Origin: M3007 sp041741155
Lineage (GTDB): Bacteria > Bacteroidota > Bacteroidia > Chitinophagales > Saprospiraceae
DNA length: 64,000 nucleotides
Assembly: GCA_041741155.1 (NCBI GenBank)
Contig: JBGSKO010000211.1
Location: forward strand, 79,219-143,218
Direction of reading: 5' to 3'
Position 1 is the first letter of the stretch. The number at the start of each line of letters is the position of its first letter. Both the position numbers and the translations under genes were made by a program. Shown here piece by piece: positions 1 to 8,905 of this stretch. Under the pieces are notes generated by a model that ran no database searches, had not been told where the DNA came from, and was given only the letters and a program-made list of their open reading frames with translations.

Positions 1-1
1 A

Positions 2-931
2 CAGTTGGAAAAACTCCGGGAAGTAGGGGAAAAAGGCGAAGTAGATGTGACGGAGATGATTCACGAGTTGGAAAGCAAAATCCAACAAAAGCGGAATAAT
101 ATTTTTGCCAACCTCACTGGTTGGCAAAAAGTACAGCTCTCGCGCCATCCAGAGCGGCCGTACACGCTTTTTTACGCAAATTCTATTTGTCAAAAATTTA
201 TAGAATTGCACGGCGATCGCTGTGGAGGGGATGATCATGCAATTGTCGGTGGCTTGGCCAACCTGGACGGCCAAACAATTATGGTCATTGGACACCAGAA
301 GGGAGTAAATACCAAGATGCGACAATACCGCAATTTTGGTATGGCAAACCCGGAGGGCTACCGCAAAGCGCTTCGTCTGATGAAACTCGCCGAACGGTTC
401 GGTATTCCCGTGATTACCTTGATTGATACTCCGGGAGCATTTCCCGGCTTGGAGGCTGAGCAGCGTGGACAGGCCGAGGCGATAGCCCGCAACTTGTTCG
501 AAATGGCGCAATTGCGCGTCCCAATCCTTTGCTATATCATCGGTGAAGGGGCTTCCGGCGGTGCTTTGGGTATTGGCTTGGGCGACCGGGTGTTTATGCT
601 GGAATACACATGGTACTCTGTGATTTCGCCAGAATCTTGTTCGTCTATCCTTTGGCATTCCTGGGACTACAAAGAACAGGCTGCAGAAGCCCTGAAATTA
701 GACGCGGATAACATGCTTAACTTTGGCCTCATTGACGACATCGTGCGGGAACCTCTGGGAGGTGCGCATAATGCACCAGAGGAAATGGCCGAGACGCTTA
801 AAAAGCACATCCTCCAAGAACTGGAAAAACAAGCCCGGTTAGATCCCGATACTCGCATCGCTGAACGAATTGCGAAATACAGTAACATGGGCCATTACCG
901 TAGTCTCACTCCGGGCACTGCCGGAAAATAA
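2..931 (+). CDS. accA: Acetyl-CoA carboxylase carboxyltransferase subunit alpha (5' truncated by window edge)
   Basis: Alpha half of the carboxyltransferase that moves the carboxyl group from biotin carboxyl carrier protein to acetyl-CoA, giving malonyl-CoA for fatty acid synthesis; cytosolic, works with AccD. The visible 309 codons contain the diagnostic stretches RHPERPYTL, AIVGG, GHQKG, NFGMANPEGYRKALRLM, IDTPGAFPG, GEGASGGALGIG and EPLGGAHNAPEEMA, collinear with the E. coli protein. The frame is open to the first base and the N-terminal 20-25 residues usual for the family are missing, so the true start lies upstream of the window; the TTG at position 5 is not a convincing start. DUF6913 and dapA follow in the same direction after 50 bases. 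Confidence 0.96.
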   Translation, partial: QLEKLREVGEKGEVDVTEMIHELESKIQQKRNNIFANLTGWQKVQLSRHPERPYTLFYANSICQKFIELHGDRCGGDDHAIVGGLANLDGQTIMVIGHQKGVNTKMRQYRNFGMANPEGYRKALRLMKLAERFGIPVITLIDTPGAFPGLEAEQRGQAEAIARNLFEMAQLRVPILCYIIGEGASGGALGIGLGDRVFMLEYTWYSVISPESCSSILWHSWDYKEQAAEALKLDADNMLNFGLIDDIVREPLGGAHNAPEEMAETLKKHILQELEKQARLDPDTRIAERIAKYSNMGHYRSLTPGTAGK

Positions 932-981
932 TTGACCATTAGTGATTTAAACCCCTGAAAAATCATAAAAACCGCACTGTT

Positions 982-1536
982 ATGCTGGAAAAACTGCGCA
1001 TGGCCCTGCTCCGAAGATCACTCCGCCAAATTTTGGCAACGCACAGCCGACAGCGAAAAACCCACACCATAGAAAGCGCTCGAACAATTGGTATTCTCTT
1101 CGATGCTACCGAGGAAAAGGATCGAAAAGAGGTACTTAGCTTGGTGCGTTCGCTCGAGGAAGAGCGCAAAAAAAAGGTACGCTTGCTTGGATTTGTAGAT
1201 AGCAAACAACCGCTCGGTCAAACCCAGTTTCCACAGTTTACACAAAAGGAAATGCGTTGGAACGGAATCCCAGCCAGTGAAGCCGTAGACGCCTTTGTGG
1301 ATGAAAAAGTAGACTTACTCCTCTGCATAAATAAGCTCCAGGTACTTCCTGTACTGTGGGTGGCCATAGCCTCCAGGGCTTCTATGAAGATCGGTACAAC
1401 AACATCCGTACCGCACGATTTTGATATGGTATTGGAAACCCCGGCAGAGAAAGGAATCCGTTTTTTTGTTGATCAACTGGAACAATATCTCAAAAAAATC
1501 ATCCCTTCCAAACATGAGCCTGCATCAGCGCTTTAG
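982..1536 (+). CDS. DUF6913 family protein of unknown function
   Basis: A 184-residue protein that resembles the DUF6913 family found in Bacteroidota, where it often precedes dapA as it does here. The N-terminus is basic and helical (RRSLRQILATHSRQRK), followed by an alternating strand/helix pattern (TIGILFDAT, KKVRLLGFVDSKQP, KVDLLLCINKLQVLPVLWVAIAS), suggesting a small alpha/beta domain. No catalytic motif is visible. It starts at ATG 982 and its last 23 bases overlap the dapA start, so the two are very likely translationally coupled. The function is unknown; only family and context are supported. Confidence 0.8.
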   Translation: MLEKLRMALLRRSLRQILATHSRQRKTHTIESARTIGILFDATEEKDRKEVLSLVRSLEEERKKKVRLLGFVDSKQPLGQTQFPQFTQKEMRWNGIPASEAVDAFVDEKVDLLLCINKLQVLPVLWVAIASRASMKIGTTTSVPHDFDMVLETPAEKGIRFFVDQLEQYLKKIIPSKHEPASAL

Positions 1537-2404
1537 AGGTACCGGGGTGGCTTTAGTTACCCCCTTCAAAAACGACCAGATTGATTGGGATAGCCTGGAG
1601 AAAATCATCGAACACGTCATTTCCGGAGGGGTTGATTTTCTTGTTAGCCTCGGCACAACCGGAGAGTCGGCCACCACCTCGGAGGCCGAACAGCGGCAAA
1701 TCATAGACTTCACGATTCGGATCAATCGGGGGCGGTTACCAGTTGTTGTCGGTATATTTGGAGGCAACAATACGAGAGAACTCGTTCAAAAAATGCAACA
1801 ATTCAATTTCGATGGAATTGATGCCTTGCTCGCCAGCAGCCCAGCCTACAACAAGCCCAGCCAGGAAGGTATTTTTCAACACTACATGGCAATTTCGGAG
1901 GCGTCTCCACGGCCGATTATCCTGTATAACGTGCCCAGCCGTACAGCTTCAAACCTGACTGCCGAAACAACCCTGCGTCTGGCGCACGCCAGTGAACGTT
2001 TCATTGGCATCAAGGAAGCGAGTAACGACATCTACCAGGTAATGAAAATCATACAAGGCAGACCAAAGGACTTTTTGGTGCTTAGCGGCGATGATTTCAT
2101 CACGCTACCCCTGATCGCCTCCGGGGGCGACGGCGTTATTTCGGTGATTGCCAACACTGTTCCGCGCCCCTTTACGGACATGGTACGCGCTGCCTTGCGC
2201 TGGGATTTGACGCAAGCCCAACAGATCAACCTTCAATTGCTCGATCTTTACCGACTGTTGTTTCTGGAGGGCAATCCATCAGGCGTGAAGGCTGCCTTGG
2301 AGGCACAAGGGATTTGCAGCCGTGATGTACGGCTGCCCTTGATCCCCATGTCGGAAAGTAACCAGCAATTGATTCACGCAGAACTGCAGAAAATCCAGGC
2401 CTGA
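1514..2404 (+). CDS. dapA: 4-hydroxy-tetrahydrodipicolinate synthase
   Basis: Condenses pyruvate with aspartate semialdehyde in the first committed step of lysine and diaminopimelate synthesis. At 296 residues it is the usual TIM-barrel length. Visible active-site elements: LGTTGESAT (Thr48, Thr49) for substrate binding, Tyr138 in LYNVPSRT, and the Schiff-base Lys167 in IGIKEAS; GGDGVISV is the conserved barrel strand near the C-terminus. The ATG at 1514 is chosen because MSLHQRFRGTGVALVTPF matches the family N-terminus; the frame continues upstream to 1421 but that part lies inside the DUF6913 gene. It ends 4 bases before the convergent recA stop. Confidence 0.96.
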   Translation: MSLHQRFRGTGVALVTPFKNDQIDWDSLEKIIEHVISGGVDFLVSLGTTGESATTSEAEQRQIIDFTIRINRGRLPVVVGIFGGNNTRELVQKMQQFNFDGIDALLASSPAYNKPSQEGIFQHYMAISEASPRPIILYNVPSRTASNLTAETTLRLAHASERFIGIKEASNDIYQVMKIIQGRPKDFLVLSGDDFITLPLIASGGDGVISVIANTVPRPFTDMVRAALRWDLTQAQQINLQLLDLYRLLFLEGNPSGVKAALEAQGICSRDVRLPLIPMSESNQQLIHAELQKIQA

Positions 2405-2408
2405 TCAA

Positions 2409-3482
2409 TTAATAATCGTCCTCATCCACGCCGTTATCACTCACGGCGATCGGAGCGGCAGCAGCAGTTCGCGAGGGTGCTCCCGAAGCAATTTTATCCT
2501 TGATTTTGCTTTCAATTTCAGCTGCCATTTCAGGATTGTCCTGTAAAAACAGCTTGGCGGCATCGCGGCCTTGCGCAATTTTGGCGCCCTCGTAGCTGTA
2601 CCAGGCTCCGCTTTTTTGAATGATCTCGAGATCGGCGCCAAGGTCAATGATCTCACCCACCTTGGAAATACCCTGGCCGAAGATGATATCGAACGAGGCG
2701 ACCCGGAACGGCGGGGAAAGTTTATTTTTAACCACTTTCACCTTCACTTGGTTGCCCACTACGTTGCCGTCTTTGTCCTTCAGGGCTGCTCCGCTCTTGC
2801 GAATGTCAAGTCGTATGGAAGCATAGAACTTGAGCGCATTGCCGCCGGTAGTAGTTTCCGGATTGCCGAACATGACGCCAATTTTTTCACGCAACTGGTT
2901 GATGAAGATACAGCAGCTACCGGTACGGCCGATGGCTGCCGTGAGCTTGCGCATGGCCTGGCTCATGAGGCGCGCCTGGAGGCCCATTTTGGAATCACCC
3001 ATTTCACCTTCAATTTCTGAACGCGGGACGAGGGCAGCTACCGAGTCTACAACTACGATATCCACAGCGCCGGATCGGATCAGATTTTCAGCGATTTCCA
3101 GGGCTTGTTCGCCGTTATCGGGCTGGCTGATGAGCAGGTCGTTTACATTGACTCCGAGGTGTTCGGCGTAGAACCGGTCGAAAGCGTGCTCGGCGTCAAT
3201 GATAGCCGCGATACCGCCATTTTTCTGACACTCCGCGACGGCATGGATGGCCAATGTGGTTTTACCGGAAGACTCCGGGCCATAGATCTCGATGATTCGT
3301 CCCTTGGGGTACCCGTAGCAACCGAGCGCGATATCCAGGCCCAAAGAGCCGGAAGGAATGACTTCTACTTCTACGGCTTGTTTGTCGCCGAGGCGCATGA
3401 TGGTACCCTTGCCATAGGTTTTGTCGAGGCGGTCTATGGTCGCCTGCAAGGTCTTGAGTTTGTTGTCTCTTTCTGTTGACAT
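2409..3482 (-). CDS. recA: Recombinase RecA
   Basis: DNA strand-exchange ATPase for homologous recombination and SOS induction. The 357-residue protein has the Walker A GPESSGKTT (residues 68-76), the Walker B strand DIVVVDSVAAL, the L1/L2 DNA-binding region (EGEMGDSKMGLQARLMSQAMR split over the loop, then NPETTTGGNALKFYAS) and the conserved INQLREKIGVMFG. The C-terminal tail is acidic (DNGVDEDDY) as expected for autoregulation. The start codon ATG lies 28 bases downstream of a TATTTTTG promoter element on the minus strand. It is convergent with dapA. Confidence 0.98.
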   Translation of the reverse strand: MSTERDNKLKTLQATIDRLDKTYGKGTIMRLGDKQAVEVEVIPSGSLGLDIALGCYGYPKGRIIEIYGPESSGKTTLAIHAVAECQKNGGIAAIIDAEHAFDRFYAEHLGVNVNDLLISQPDNGEQALEIAENLIRSGAVDIVVVDSVAALVPRSEIEGEMGDSKMGLQARLMSQAMRKLTAAIGRTGSCCIFINQLREKIGVMFGNPETTTGGNALKFYASIRLDIRKSGAALKDKDGNVVGNQVKVKVVKNKLSPPFRVASFDIIFGQGISKVGEIIDLGADLEIIQKSGAWYSYEGAKIAQGRDAAKLFLQDNPEMAAEIESKIKDKIASGAPSRTAAAAPIAVSDNGVDEDDY

Positions 3483-3510
3483 AAGCTGCGATGTTTATTG
3501 AATGTGGCGA

Positions 3511-3518
3511 CAAAAATA
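3511..3518 (-). promoter_or_regulatory. Bacteroidota -7 promoter element of recA
   Basis: TATTTTTG on the minus strand matches the Bacteroidota TAnnTTTG consensus and lies 28 bases before the recA ATG. No clear -33 TTG is seen at the usual distance, so support is the -7 element and its position only. I saw no SOS-box palindrome nearby. Confidence 0.45.
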
Positions 3519-3886
3519 AACAAAATGTTTTTGCCTGTGTGCCCGGCGATATATTTTTTTTAAAATAATTTGAAGCTCTATTGGTGCATTTGTTTGATAA
3601 TCAAATTTTTAAATAAGCTTTTTTTCTAAAAAAAGATCCCTAAAATAATTGTTTTTGCCTTGAAAAAATACAAAAAAGTACCGCTCGGCGGGCAAAAAAA
3701 TGTTGCAGGTAGCAGGACTAAATCTATTTTTTGTTTTAAAAAAATAACACCTTGTTCGTAGTGTTACAAAGATGACGCGGATGAACATCTGCACGCCCTG
3801 AAGGTTTTAAGGGGCGAAACGCCAAGATTGACGAATTTTGTGCCTTGGATAACAATACGGAATCAACACAACAACTGCCCTCCGCA
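3519..3886. other. AT-rich intergenic region between recA and mvaA
   Basis: This divergent spacer is markedly richer in A and T than its surroundings, with homopolymer runs such as A7-T6 near 3607-3630 and T/A runs near 3726-3746. I see no credible coding frame, tRNA or strong hairpin. The element GAATTTTG at 3833-3840 is a near match to the -7 consensus and could serve mvaA. Confidence 0.5.
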
Positions 3887-5218
3887 ATGGAAAAAACAAT
3901 TTCGGGCTTCTCCAAATTAACCAAACGCCAAAAGATCGAATGGCTGGCCAATAACTTTTTTGAAGACCCGGATGCTGCCCAAACGGCTCTGATTGCCTGG
4001 CATCGTCGCGACGAGCAGCAACAAAAAATTATTGACGGATTTACGGAAAATGCTGTCAGCAACTTTACCCTCCCGTTCAGTGTAGCGCCCAATTTTGTGC
4101 TAAATGGCCGGGAGTATGCCGTGCCCATGGTCATCGAGGAGAGCAGTGTAGTGGCGGCGGCCTCCAGTGCTGCCAAGTTTTGGCTCGATCGGGGCGGCTT
4201 TCGCGCGGAAGTATTGGGCACGGTGAAACTCGGTCAGGTACACTTCCGCTGGACGGGTTCGCCAGCGCGCCTGCAAGCGTTATTCCCTGATCTGAAAGCC
4301 CACTTATTTGCCTCTTGCGATGACCTCACGGCCAATATGCGCCAGCGCGGTGGCGGGCTGTTGGATATTGAACTGCTCGACTTCACCCAATTGGAGCCGG
4401 AGTACTACCAATTGCGGGCTTCCTTTGAAACCTGCGACAGCATGGGCGCCAATTTTATCAACTCCGTGCTGGAGCGCTTTGGGGACCAACTGGAGTTTTT
4501 TATAGAAACTGCACCCGCGCTTGCCGATCACGAACGCGACGTGGAAGTGATCATGTGCATCCTTTCCAACTTCACCCCCAACTGCCTGGTGCGTGCCTGG
4601 GTGGAGTGTCCCGAAAATGAACTGGAAGACCTCGCCCGCGATGCCGGTCTGCCCGGCCGGTCTGCCGTTGACCGCTTCTGCACGGCCGTGCGCATCGCCG
4701 AAATTGATCCCTACCGGGCGACAACACACAACAAAGGCATTTTTAATGGAATAGATGCCGTGATACTGGCGACAGGCAACGACTTCCGGGCGGTGGAAGC
4801 CTGCGGACATACTTACGCTTGCCGTAGCGGGCAATACCGCAGCCTGAGTCGGGCCTGGGTTGAAAACGGAGTGTTCCGGTTTGAGTTGGAAATTCCGCTA
4901 CCCATCGGAACCGTCGGTGGCCTCACTGCCCTGCATCCATTGGCCAAACAAGCGCTCGAAATGCTCGGGAATCCGTCGGCGCGCGAACTGATGATGATCG
5001 TAGCAACAGTCGGACTGGCGCAAAACTTCGCCGCCGTGCGCTCGTTAGTCACTACAGGCATCCAACAAGGACACATGAAGATGCACTTGACTAACATACT
5101 CAACCATCTGGGTGCTTCTGAAAAAGAGACGGCCGAAGCACAGACGTATTTCTGTCAGGAAACGGTGAGCTTCAGTGCGGTGCGGACATTTTTGGAGGGC
5201 GTGCGAACCGGGGCCTGA
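3887..5218 (+). CDS. mvaA: Hydroxymethylglutaryl-CoA reductase, class II (degradative type)
   Basis: Interconverts HMG-CoA and mevalonate; in Bacteroidota with a mevalonate route it feeds isoprenoid synthesis. Class II signatures are clear: PMVIEESSVVAAAS with the catalytic Glu near residue 84, CDSMGANFIN, THNKGIFNGIDAVILATGND with catalytic Lys near 283, PIGTVGGLTALHPLAKQALEMLG, and the late catalytic His near 396 in GHMKMHLTNIL. From ATG 3887 the length is 443 residues, typical for the class. The frame continues up to a TTG at 3845, but a -7-like GAATTTTG at 3833-3840 would put the transcript start close to that TTG, and MEKTISGFSKLTKRQK matches the usual beginning. Other mevalonate genes are not in the window. 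Confidence 0.93.
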   Translation: MEKTISGFSKLTKRQKIEWLANNFFEDPDAAQTALIAWHRRDEQQQKIIDGFTENAVSNFTLPFSVAPNFVLNGREYAVPMVIEESSVVAAASSAAKFWLDRGGFRAEVLGTVKLGQVHFRWTGSPARLQALFPDLKAHLFASCDDLTANMRQRGGGLLDIELLDFTQLEPEYYQLRASFETCDSMGANFINSVLERFGDQLEFFIETAPALADHERDVEVIMCILSNFTPNCLVRAWVECPENELEDLARDAGLPGRSAVDRFCTAVRIAEIDPYRATTHNKGIFNGIDAVILATGNDFRAVEACGHTYACRSGQYRSLSRAWVENGVFRFELEIPLPIGTVGGLTALHPLAKQALEMLGNPSARELMMIVATVGLAQNFAAVRSLVTTGIQQGHMKMHLTNILNHLGASEKETAEAQTYFCQETVSFSAVRTFLEGVRTGA

Positions 5219-5228
5219 TCCCGCCCTA

Positions 5229-7328
5229 TCAAGAAATCCTGCTCCACACCCGGGATTCCCGGCCAGTAGTAGCCAAATGCTCCAGCAAACGCCGGTTTTC
5301 CGGCGCCGTTAAGCCCGGGTCGGTTTCCAAAATGCGGGCGGCAATTTCCCGCGCAGCGGTCAGTATTTGCCCATCACGGCCTAGGTCGGCAAGCAAAAAA
5401 CGCAGCATACCGCTCTGTTGAGTGCCCTCCATGTTGCCGGGGCCACGCAGGCGCAGATCGGTTTCAGCAATGACAAAACCGTCGTTGGTTTGCACCATGG
5501 TTTGCAGGCGCTCGCGGGCATCGGCACTGAGTTTGAATCCGGTTACCAGAATGCAATACGACTGCTCGGCGCCCCGACCCACGCGTCCGCGCAACTGGTG
5601 CAATTGGCTCAGGCCAAAACGATCGGCATTTTCGATGACCATGACCGAAGCATTGGGCACGTTCACGCCGACTTCAATCACCGTCGTAGCCACCATGATT
5701 TGTGTTTCTCCGCGCACAAAGCGCTGCATCTCGAACTCCTTGTCGGCGGGTTTCATCTTGCCGTGTACGATGCTGATCTGATACTCGGGCGCAGGAAAAT
5801 CGCGGCTCAGCGCCTCGTATCCGCTCATCAAGTTCAGCATATCTACTTTTTCGGTTTCTTCAATCATGGGATAAACGACGTACACCTGTCGGCCTTTGGC
5901 AATTTCTTCGCGCATAAATCCCTGTACCCGCAGGCGATGTTGCTCCGTCTTGTGAATGGTTGTGATGGGCTTTCGGCCCGGGGGCAGTTCGTCAATCACG
6001 GATGAATCAAGGTCGCCGTACAGGGTCATGGCCAGCGTGCGGGGGATGGGTGTGGCCGTCATCACCAGAACATGCGGCGGTAGCCCGGCGCCTTTTTTCC
6101 ATAGGGCAGCGCGCTGCTCCACGCCAAAGCGGTGCTGCTCGTCAATGATGACCAGCCCGAGTTTTTGGAACACTACCCAGTCCTCCACCAGCGCGTGGGT
6201 TCCGATGACGATGTGCAACGAACCGGCCTCCAGTTCGTCCAGTATTGCCTGGCGTTTTTTGCCTTTCACGGTGCCGCTGAGAAAACCCACGTTGACGCCC
6301 AGATCGCCAACTAATTCGACGATATTAGCAAAATGCTGCTTCGCCAGAATCTCTGTTGGCGCCATGAGGCAGGCCTGGTAGCCGTTGTCGACAGCCATGA
6401 GCATTGCCATGAGTGCTACCACGGTTTTCCCGGAACCGACATCGCCCTGCACCAAGCGGTTCATTTGCTGCCCGGCAGCCAGGTCGGTGCGGATTTCCCG
6501 AACGACCCGTTTTTGGGCGCCGGTGAGTTCAAACGGGAGTTTTTCGGTATAAAACCGGTTGAAATTGTCGCCGATTTTGTCAAAAACAAAGCCCTTGGCG
6601 GCATCCTTCCGGCGGCGTCGAATTTGCAGCAGGCGCAGTTGCAGAAAAAACAACTCCTCAAATTTCAGTCGGCGTGTGGCGGCATCCAGTTCCTGTTGGT
6701 TTTCCGGAAAATGAATTTTTTGCAACGCTTCCCAGCGCGGCGCCAGGCGATACGCTTCGAGCATAAAATCCGGCAGCGTTTCGGGTAATTCGGTACGGGT
6801 GAGGCCGTCGAGCAGGGTGCGTAGGAGTTTGCGCATACCCTTGGCATCCAGTCCTTTTTGGGTGAGTTTATCGGTAGAGGGATACACTGGATCGAAGGTG
6901 CGGGCCGATTGGGTGTTTTCTGCCGTCACTTCCTCCATTTCCGGATGTGAAAAATTAAAACGCCCGTTGAACGACGATGCCCGGCAAAACACGACGTATT
7001 CTTTGCCCACTTTCAATGATCGTTCCAGCCATTGGATCGCCTGAAACCAGATCAACTCAACTGACCCTGTTTCGTCGCGCAGGGTACCCACGAGGCGTTT
7101 GGCGCGGCCCTCGCCCACGGTTTCCAAACGCCGTAAAATACCTTTCACCTGATATTGCTCACCCTCCGACTGGATATCGCGGATGTGGTGAAACCGGGTG
7201 CGGTCAATATACCGGAACGGAAAATGGAACAACAAATCGCCACACGTAAATACCCCGAGTTCCTTTTTCAGAACATCGGCGCGTTGCGGGCCTACACCCT
7301 TGAGGTATTCAATGGCGGTGTCGAGCAT
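5229..7328 (-). CDS. recG: ATP-dependent DNA helicase RecG
   Basis: Branch-migration helicase that remodels stalled forks and Holliday junctions. At 699 residues it has the normal domain order: N-terminal wedge/OB fold (about 1-150), then two RecA-like motor domains. Walker A is GDVGSGKTVVALMA (about 295-302), the DEAH-type box is IIDEQHRFGVEQR (about 396), followed by TATPIPRTLAMTLYGDLD and the RecG-specific LRGRVGRG and TDLRLRGPGN motifs. I chose ATG 7328 over the TTG at 7337 because a TACTTTTG -7 element lies at 7335-7342 and would overlap the TTG. Convergent with mvaA by 10 bases. Confidence 0.97.
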   Translation of the reverse strand: MLDTAIEYLKGVGPQRADVLKKELGVFTCGDLLFHFPFRYIDRTRFHHIRDIQSEGEQYQVKGILRRLETVGEGRAKRLVGTLRDETGSVELIWFQAIQWLERSLKVGKEYVVFCRASSFNGRFNFSHPEMEEVTAENTQSARTFDPVYPSTDKLTQKGLDAKGMRKLLRTLLDGLTRTELPETLPDFMLEAYRLAPRWEALQKIHFPENQQELDAATRRLKFEELFFLQLRLLQIRRRRKDAAKGFVFDKIGDNFNRFYTEKLPFELTGAQKRVVREIRTDLAAGQQMNRLVQGDVGSGKTVVALMAMLMAVDNGYQACLMAPTEILAKQHFANIVELVGDLGVNVGFLSGTVKGKKRQAILDELEAGSLHIVIGTHALVEDWVVFQKLGLVIIDEQHRFGVEQRAALWKKGAGLPPHVLVMTATPIPRTLAMTLYGDLDSSVIDELPPGRKPITTIHKTEQHRLRVQGFMREEIAKGRQVYVVYPMIEETEKVDMLNLMSGYEALSRDFPAPEYQISIVHGKMKPADKEFEMQRFVRGETQIMVATTVIEVGVNVPNASVMVIENADRFGLSQLHQLRGRVGRGAEQSYCILVTGFKLSADARERLQTMVQTNDGFVIAETDLRLRGPGNMEGTQQSGMLRFLLADLGRDGQILTAAREIAARILETDPGLTAPENRRLLEHLATTGRESRVWSRIS

Positions 7329-7334
7329 GACGGG

Positions 7335-7342
7335 CAAAAGTA
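7335..7342 (-). promoter_or_regulatory. -7 promoter element close to the recG start
   Basis: TACTTTTG on the minus strand matches TAnnTTTG and ends only 6 bases before the recG ATG, so transcription would begin at or next to the start codon and the message would be nearly leaderless. A CAA that could be the -33 TTG lies at 7367-7369, a slightly long spacing of 24 bases. Confidence 0.35.
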
Positions 7343-7361
7343 ACAGGAATTGTTTTAAATC

Positions 7362-8369
7362 CTACGCAAACGCTTCCAAATACCCGGCCAACACCCTCCA
7401 ATACCGCTGTACTTGTGCCTTCAGTTCCGGAGTGGAGTGTTGCCGAAGTTCGAGCAGGGCTACTTTGAGGCGCACATTGGCGCGGTAGGCTTTAAAAAAC
7501 CGGAACAGTTCCGCGTCTTCCGGTGCGGGCATCACCTCCCAGCGTTGTCGGTAGGTTTTTAAAAAGGCGTCTGCAAACTCCGCATGCCCCCGTGCTTCGA
7601 GGTCCATACAGAGGAACGCCAGCTCATTCAGAATATCCGCCTGCCGGAAGTGATCGCTAAATTCGATGCAGTCGAATACCACAGGGCCGGCGTCAAGCAG
7701 GAAAATGTTTTTGGCGTGCAGGTCCCCGTGGCCATCTACCCAATAACCGGTGCGTGCGCGTTCGGCGAGGCGTTCACTGTGTTGTTCCAAAAACTCGGGC
7801 ACACTACTGCGCCAGCGTTGTAGCACCGTAGTTACCTCTGGTCCCAAGTGCAGCGCCATGTCGGGGCCCAGGCGATACAACTCGGCAAAGTCTGCCCAGT
7901 ACATAGCGGGGTGGCATTCCGGGGGATTGCGCAAGACCACCTGGCGGTGAAACGGCGCGAGTACGGCAGCGAGTTGTTCCAGTTGTTTGGTGGTCACTTT
8001 TCCGGAATCCAGCAGTTTATCCATTTGCCGGGAGTCGTCCATCCGGCGCATGTGCACGGCGTAGTCTATTGGGGGGGCATCGGTGGCGCCAATGGTGGGT
8101 TGGCCATTTTCTTCGGCAATGGGCAACACCCCGAGGTACATTTCCGGCGCCAGACGGCTGTTGAGGCGCAGTTCTTCCTGGCAAAAATGGTGTCGTTTTT
8201 CGAGCGTGCCGAAGTCGAGAAACCCAAACGTCACCGGCTTCTTGATTTTGAAAGCGAAATCCGGAGTCAGGATGACCCAGGAAATATGCGTTTCGACGAA
8301 TGCTGCCGGTTGCCTGGCGCCGGGAAACGCTCCGGTGGCAATAATGCCCTGGATTTGTTCAGCGGTCAT
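7362..8369 (-). CDS. Aminoglycoside phosphotransferase-like kinase (COG2187-type)
   Basis: A 335-residue protein of the protein-kinase-like/aminoglycoside phosphotransferase fold. Visible motifs are FAFKIKKPVTFGFLDF (nucleotide-binding Lys region), the catalytic loop YWVDGHGDLHAKNIFLL and the metal-binding VVFDCIEFSD, followed by the ADILNELAFLCMDLEARG segment typical of this group. Substrate is unknown; the name does not imply drug resistance. ATG 8369 is preferred to the TTG at 8381. Its start overlaps the stop of the upstream P-loop kinase gene by 11 bases. In many bacteria the two domains are one polypeptide; here they are separate overlapping genes, which implies joint function. Confidence 0.8.
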   Translation of the reverse strand: MTAEQIQGIIATGAFPGARQPAAFVETHISWVILTPDFAFKIKKPVTFGFLDFGTLEKRHHFCQEELRLNSRLAPEMYLGVLPIAEENGQPTIGATDAPPIDYAVHMRRMDDSRQMDKLLDSGKVTTKQLEQLAAVLAPFHRQVVLRNPPECHPAMYWADFAELYRLGPDMALHLGPEVTTVLQRWRSSVPEFLEQHSERLAERARTGYWVDGHGDLHAKNIFLLDAGPVVFDCIEFSDHFRQADILNELAFLCMDLEARGHAEFADAFLKTYRQRWEVMPAPEDAELFRFFKAYRANVRLKVALLELRQHSTPELKAQVQRYWRVLAGYLEAFA

Positions 8370-8862
8370 GGTTGGAAACAATGTATTCGTGCAGTCGAGC
8401 TATGAGGGTGTCCAGGGATTCGGAATCCGACCAAAGTTCGAGGTGTGGTTCCGTCCAGGGTTCGTATTCGTCGCGTATTTTTTCATACACTTCGAAATCG
8501 GCTTCGCTGTCGGGTCGAGGCGTTTGCAGCCGTTGGCGGATGGTCGCTTCCTGTGCATGTACCTCTGCCCGAAACACCGGCACCCCGCATGCCCGCGCGA
8601 CCTCTTCGAAAGGCCCCCGGATCGTTTCGAGGTAAAATGTACTGTCCACGACTGCCGTGCCGCCTCTGGTTAAAACAGCCTTCACCTTGTCGAGCATGGC
8701 GGCATAGACTCGTTTCTTGTCACTTGGCAAATAATGTCCCCGCAAGCCCAATTCAGTACGGATGAGGTCGCTATTTATAGGTGTACCGCCATAGCGCGCC
8801 GTGTATGCGCGTGCCAATGTGCTTTTGCCGGAGCCGGGCAAGCCGGAAATGAGGAGCAGCAT
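8359..8862 (-). CDS. P-loop AAA-type kinase (zeta-toxin/gluconate-kinase-like)
   Basis: A 167-residue small-molecule or nucleotide kinase. Walker A is GLPGSGKSTLA at residues 7-17; SDLIRTELG binds substrate as in related kinases; TAVVDSTFYLETIR is the Walker B region; the arginine-rich RQRLQTPRPDSEADFEVYEKIR forms the lid. It is the partner of the downstream phosphotransferase-like gene, with which it overlaps by 11 bases; in other genomes the pair is a single fused protein. The substrate is not known. It is separated from the S9 peptidase upstream gene by only 43 bases, but that gene reads in the same direction and ends before this region, so it may be a separate unit. Confidence 0.8.
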   Translation of the reverse strand: MLLLISGLPGSGKSTLARAYTARYGGTPINSDLIRTELGLRGHYLPSDKKRVYAAMLDKVKAVLTRGGTAVVDSTFYLETIRGPFEEVARACGVPVFRAEVHAQEATIRQRLQTPRPDSEADFEVYEKIRDEYEPWTEPHLELWSDSESLDTLIARLHEYIVSNHDR

Positions 8863-8905
8863 AACGTGCGGTTGTTTAAAGGGAACACGTCACAGGTCCA
8901 ATGGT

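Noticed and set aside
7362..8369. Antibiotic resistance gene
   Set aside because: The protein is of the aminoglycoside phosphotransferase fold but belongs to the COG2187-type housekeeping-like group; nothing supports drug modification.
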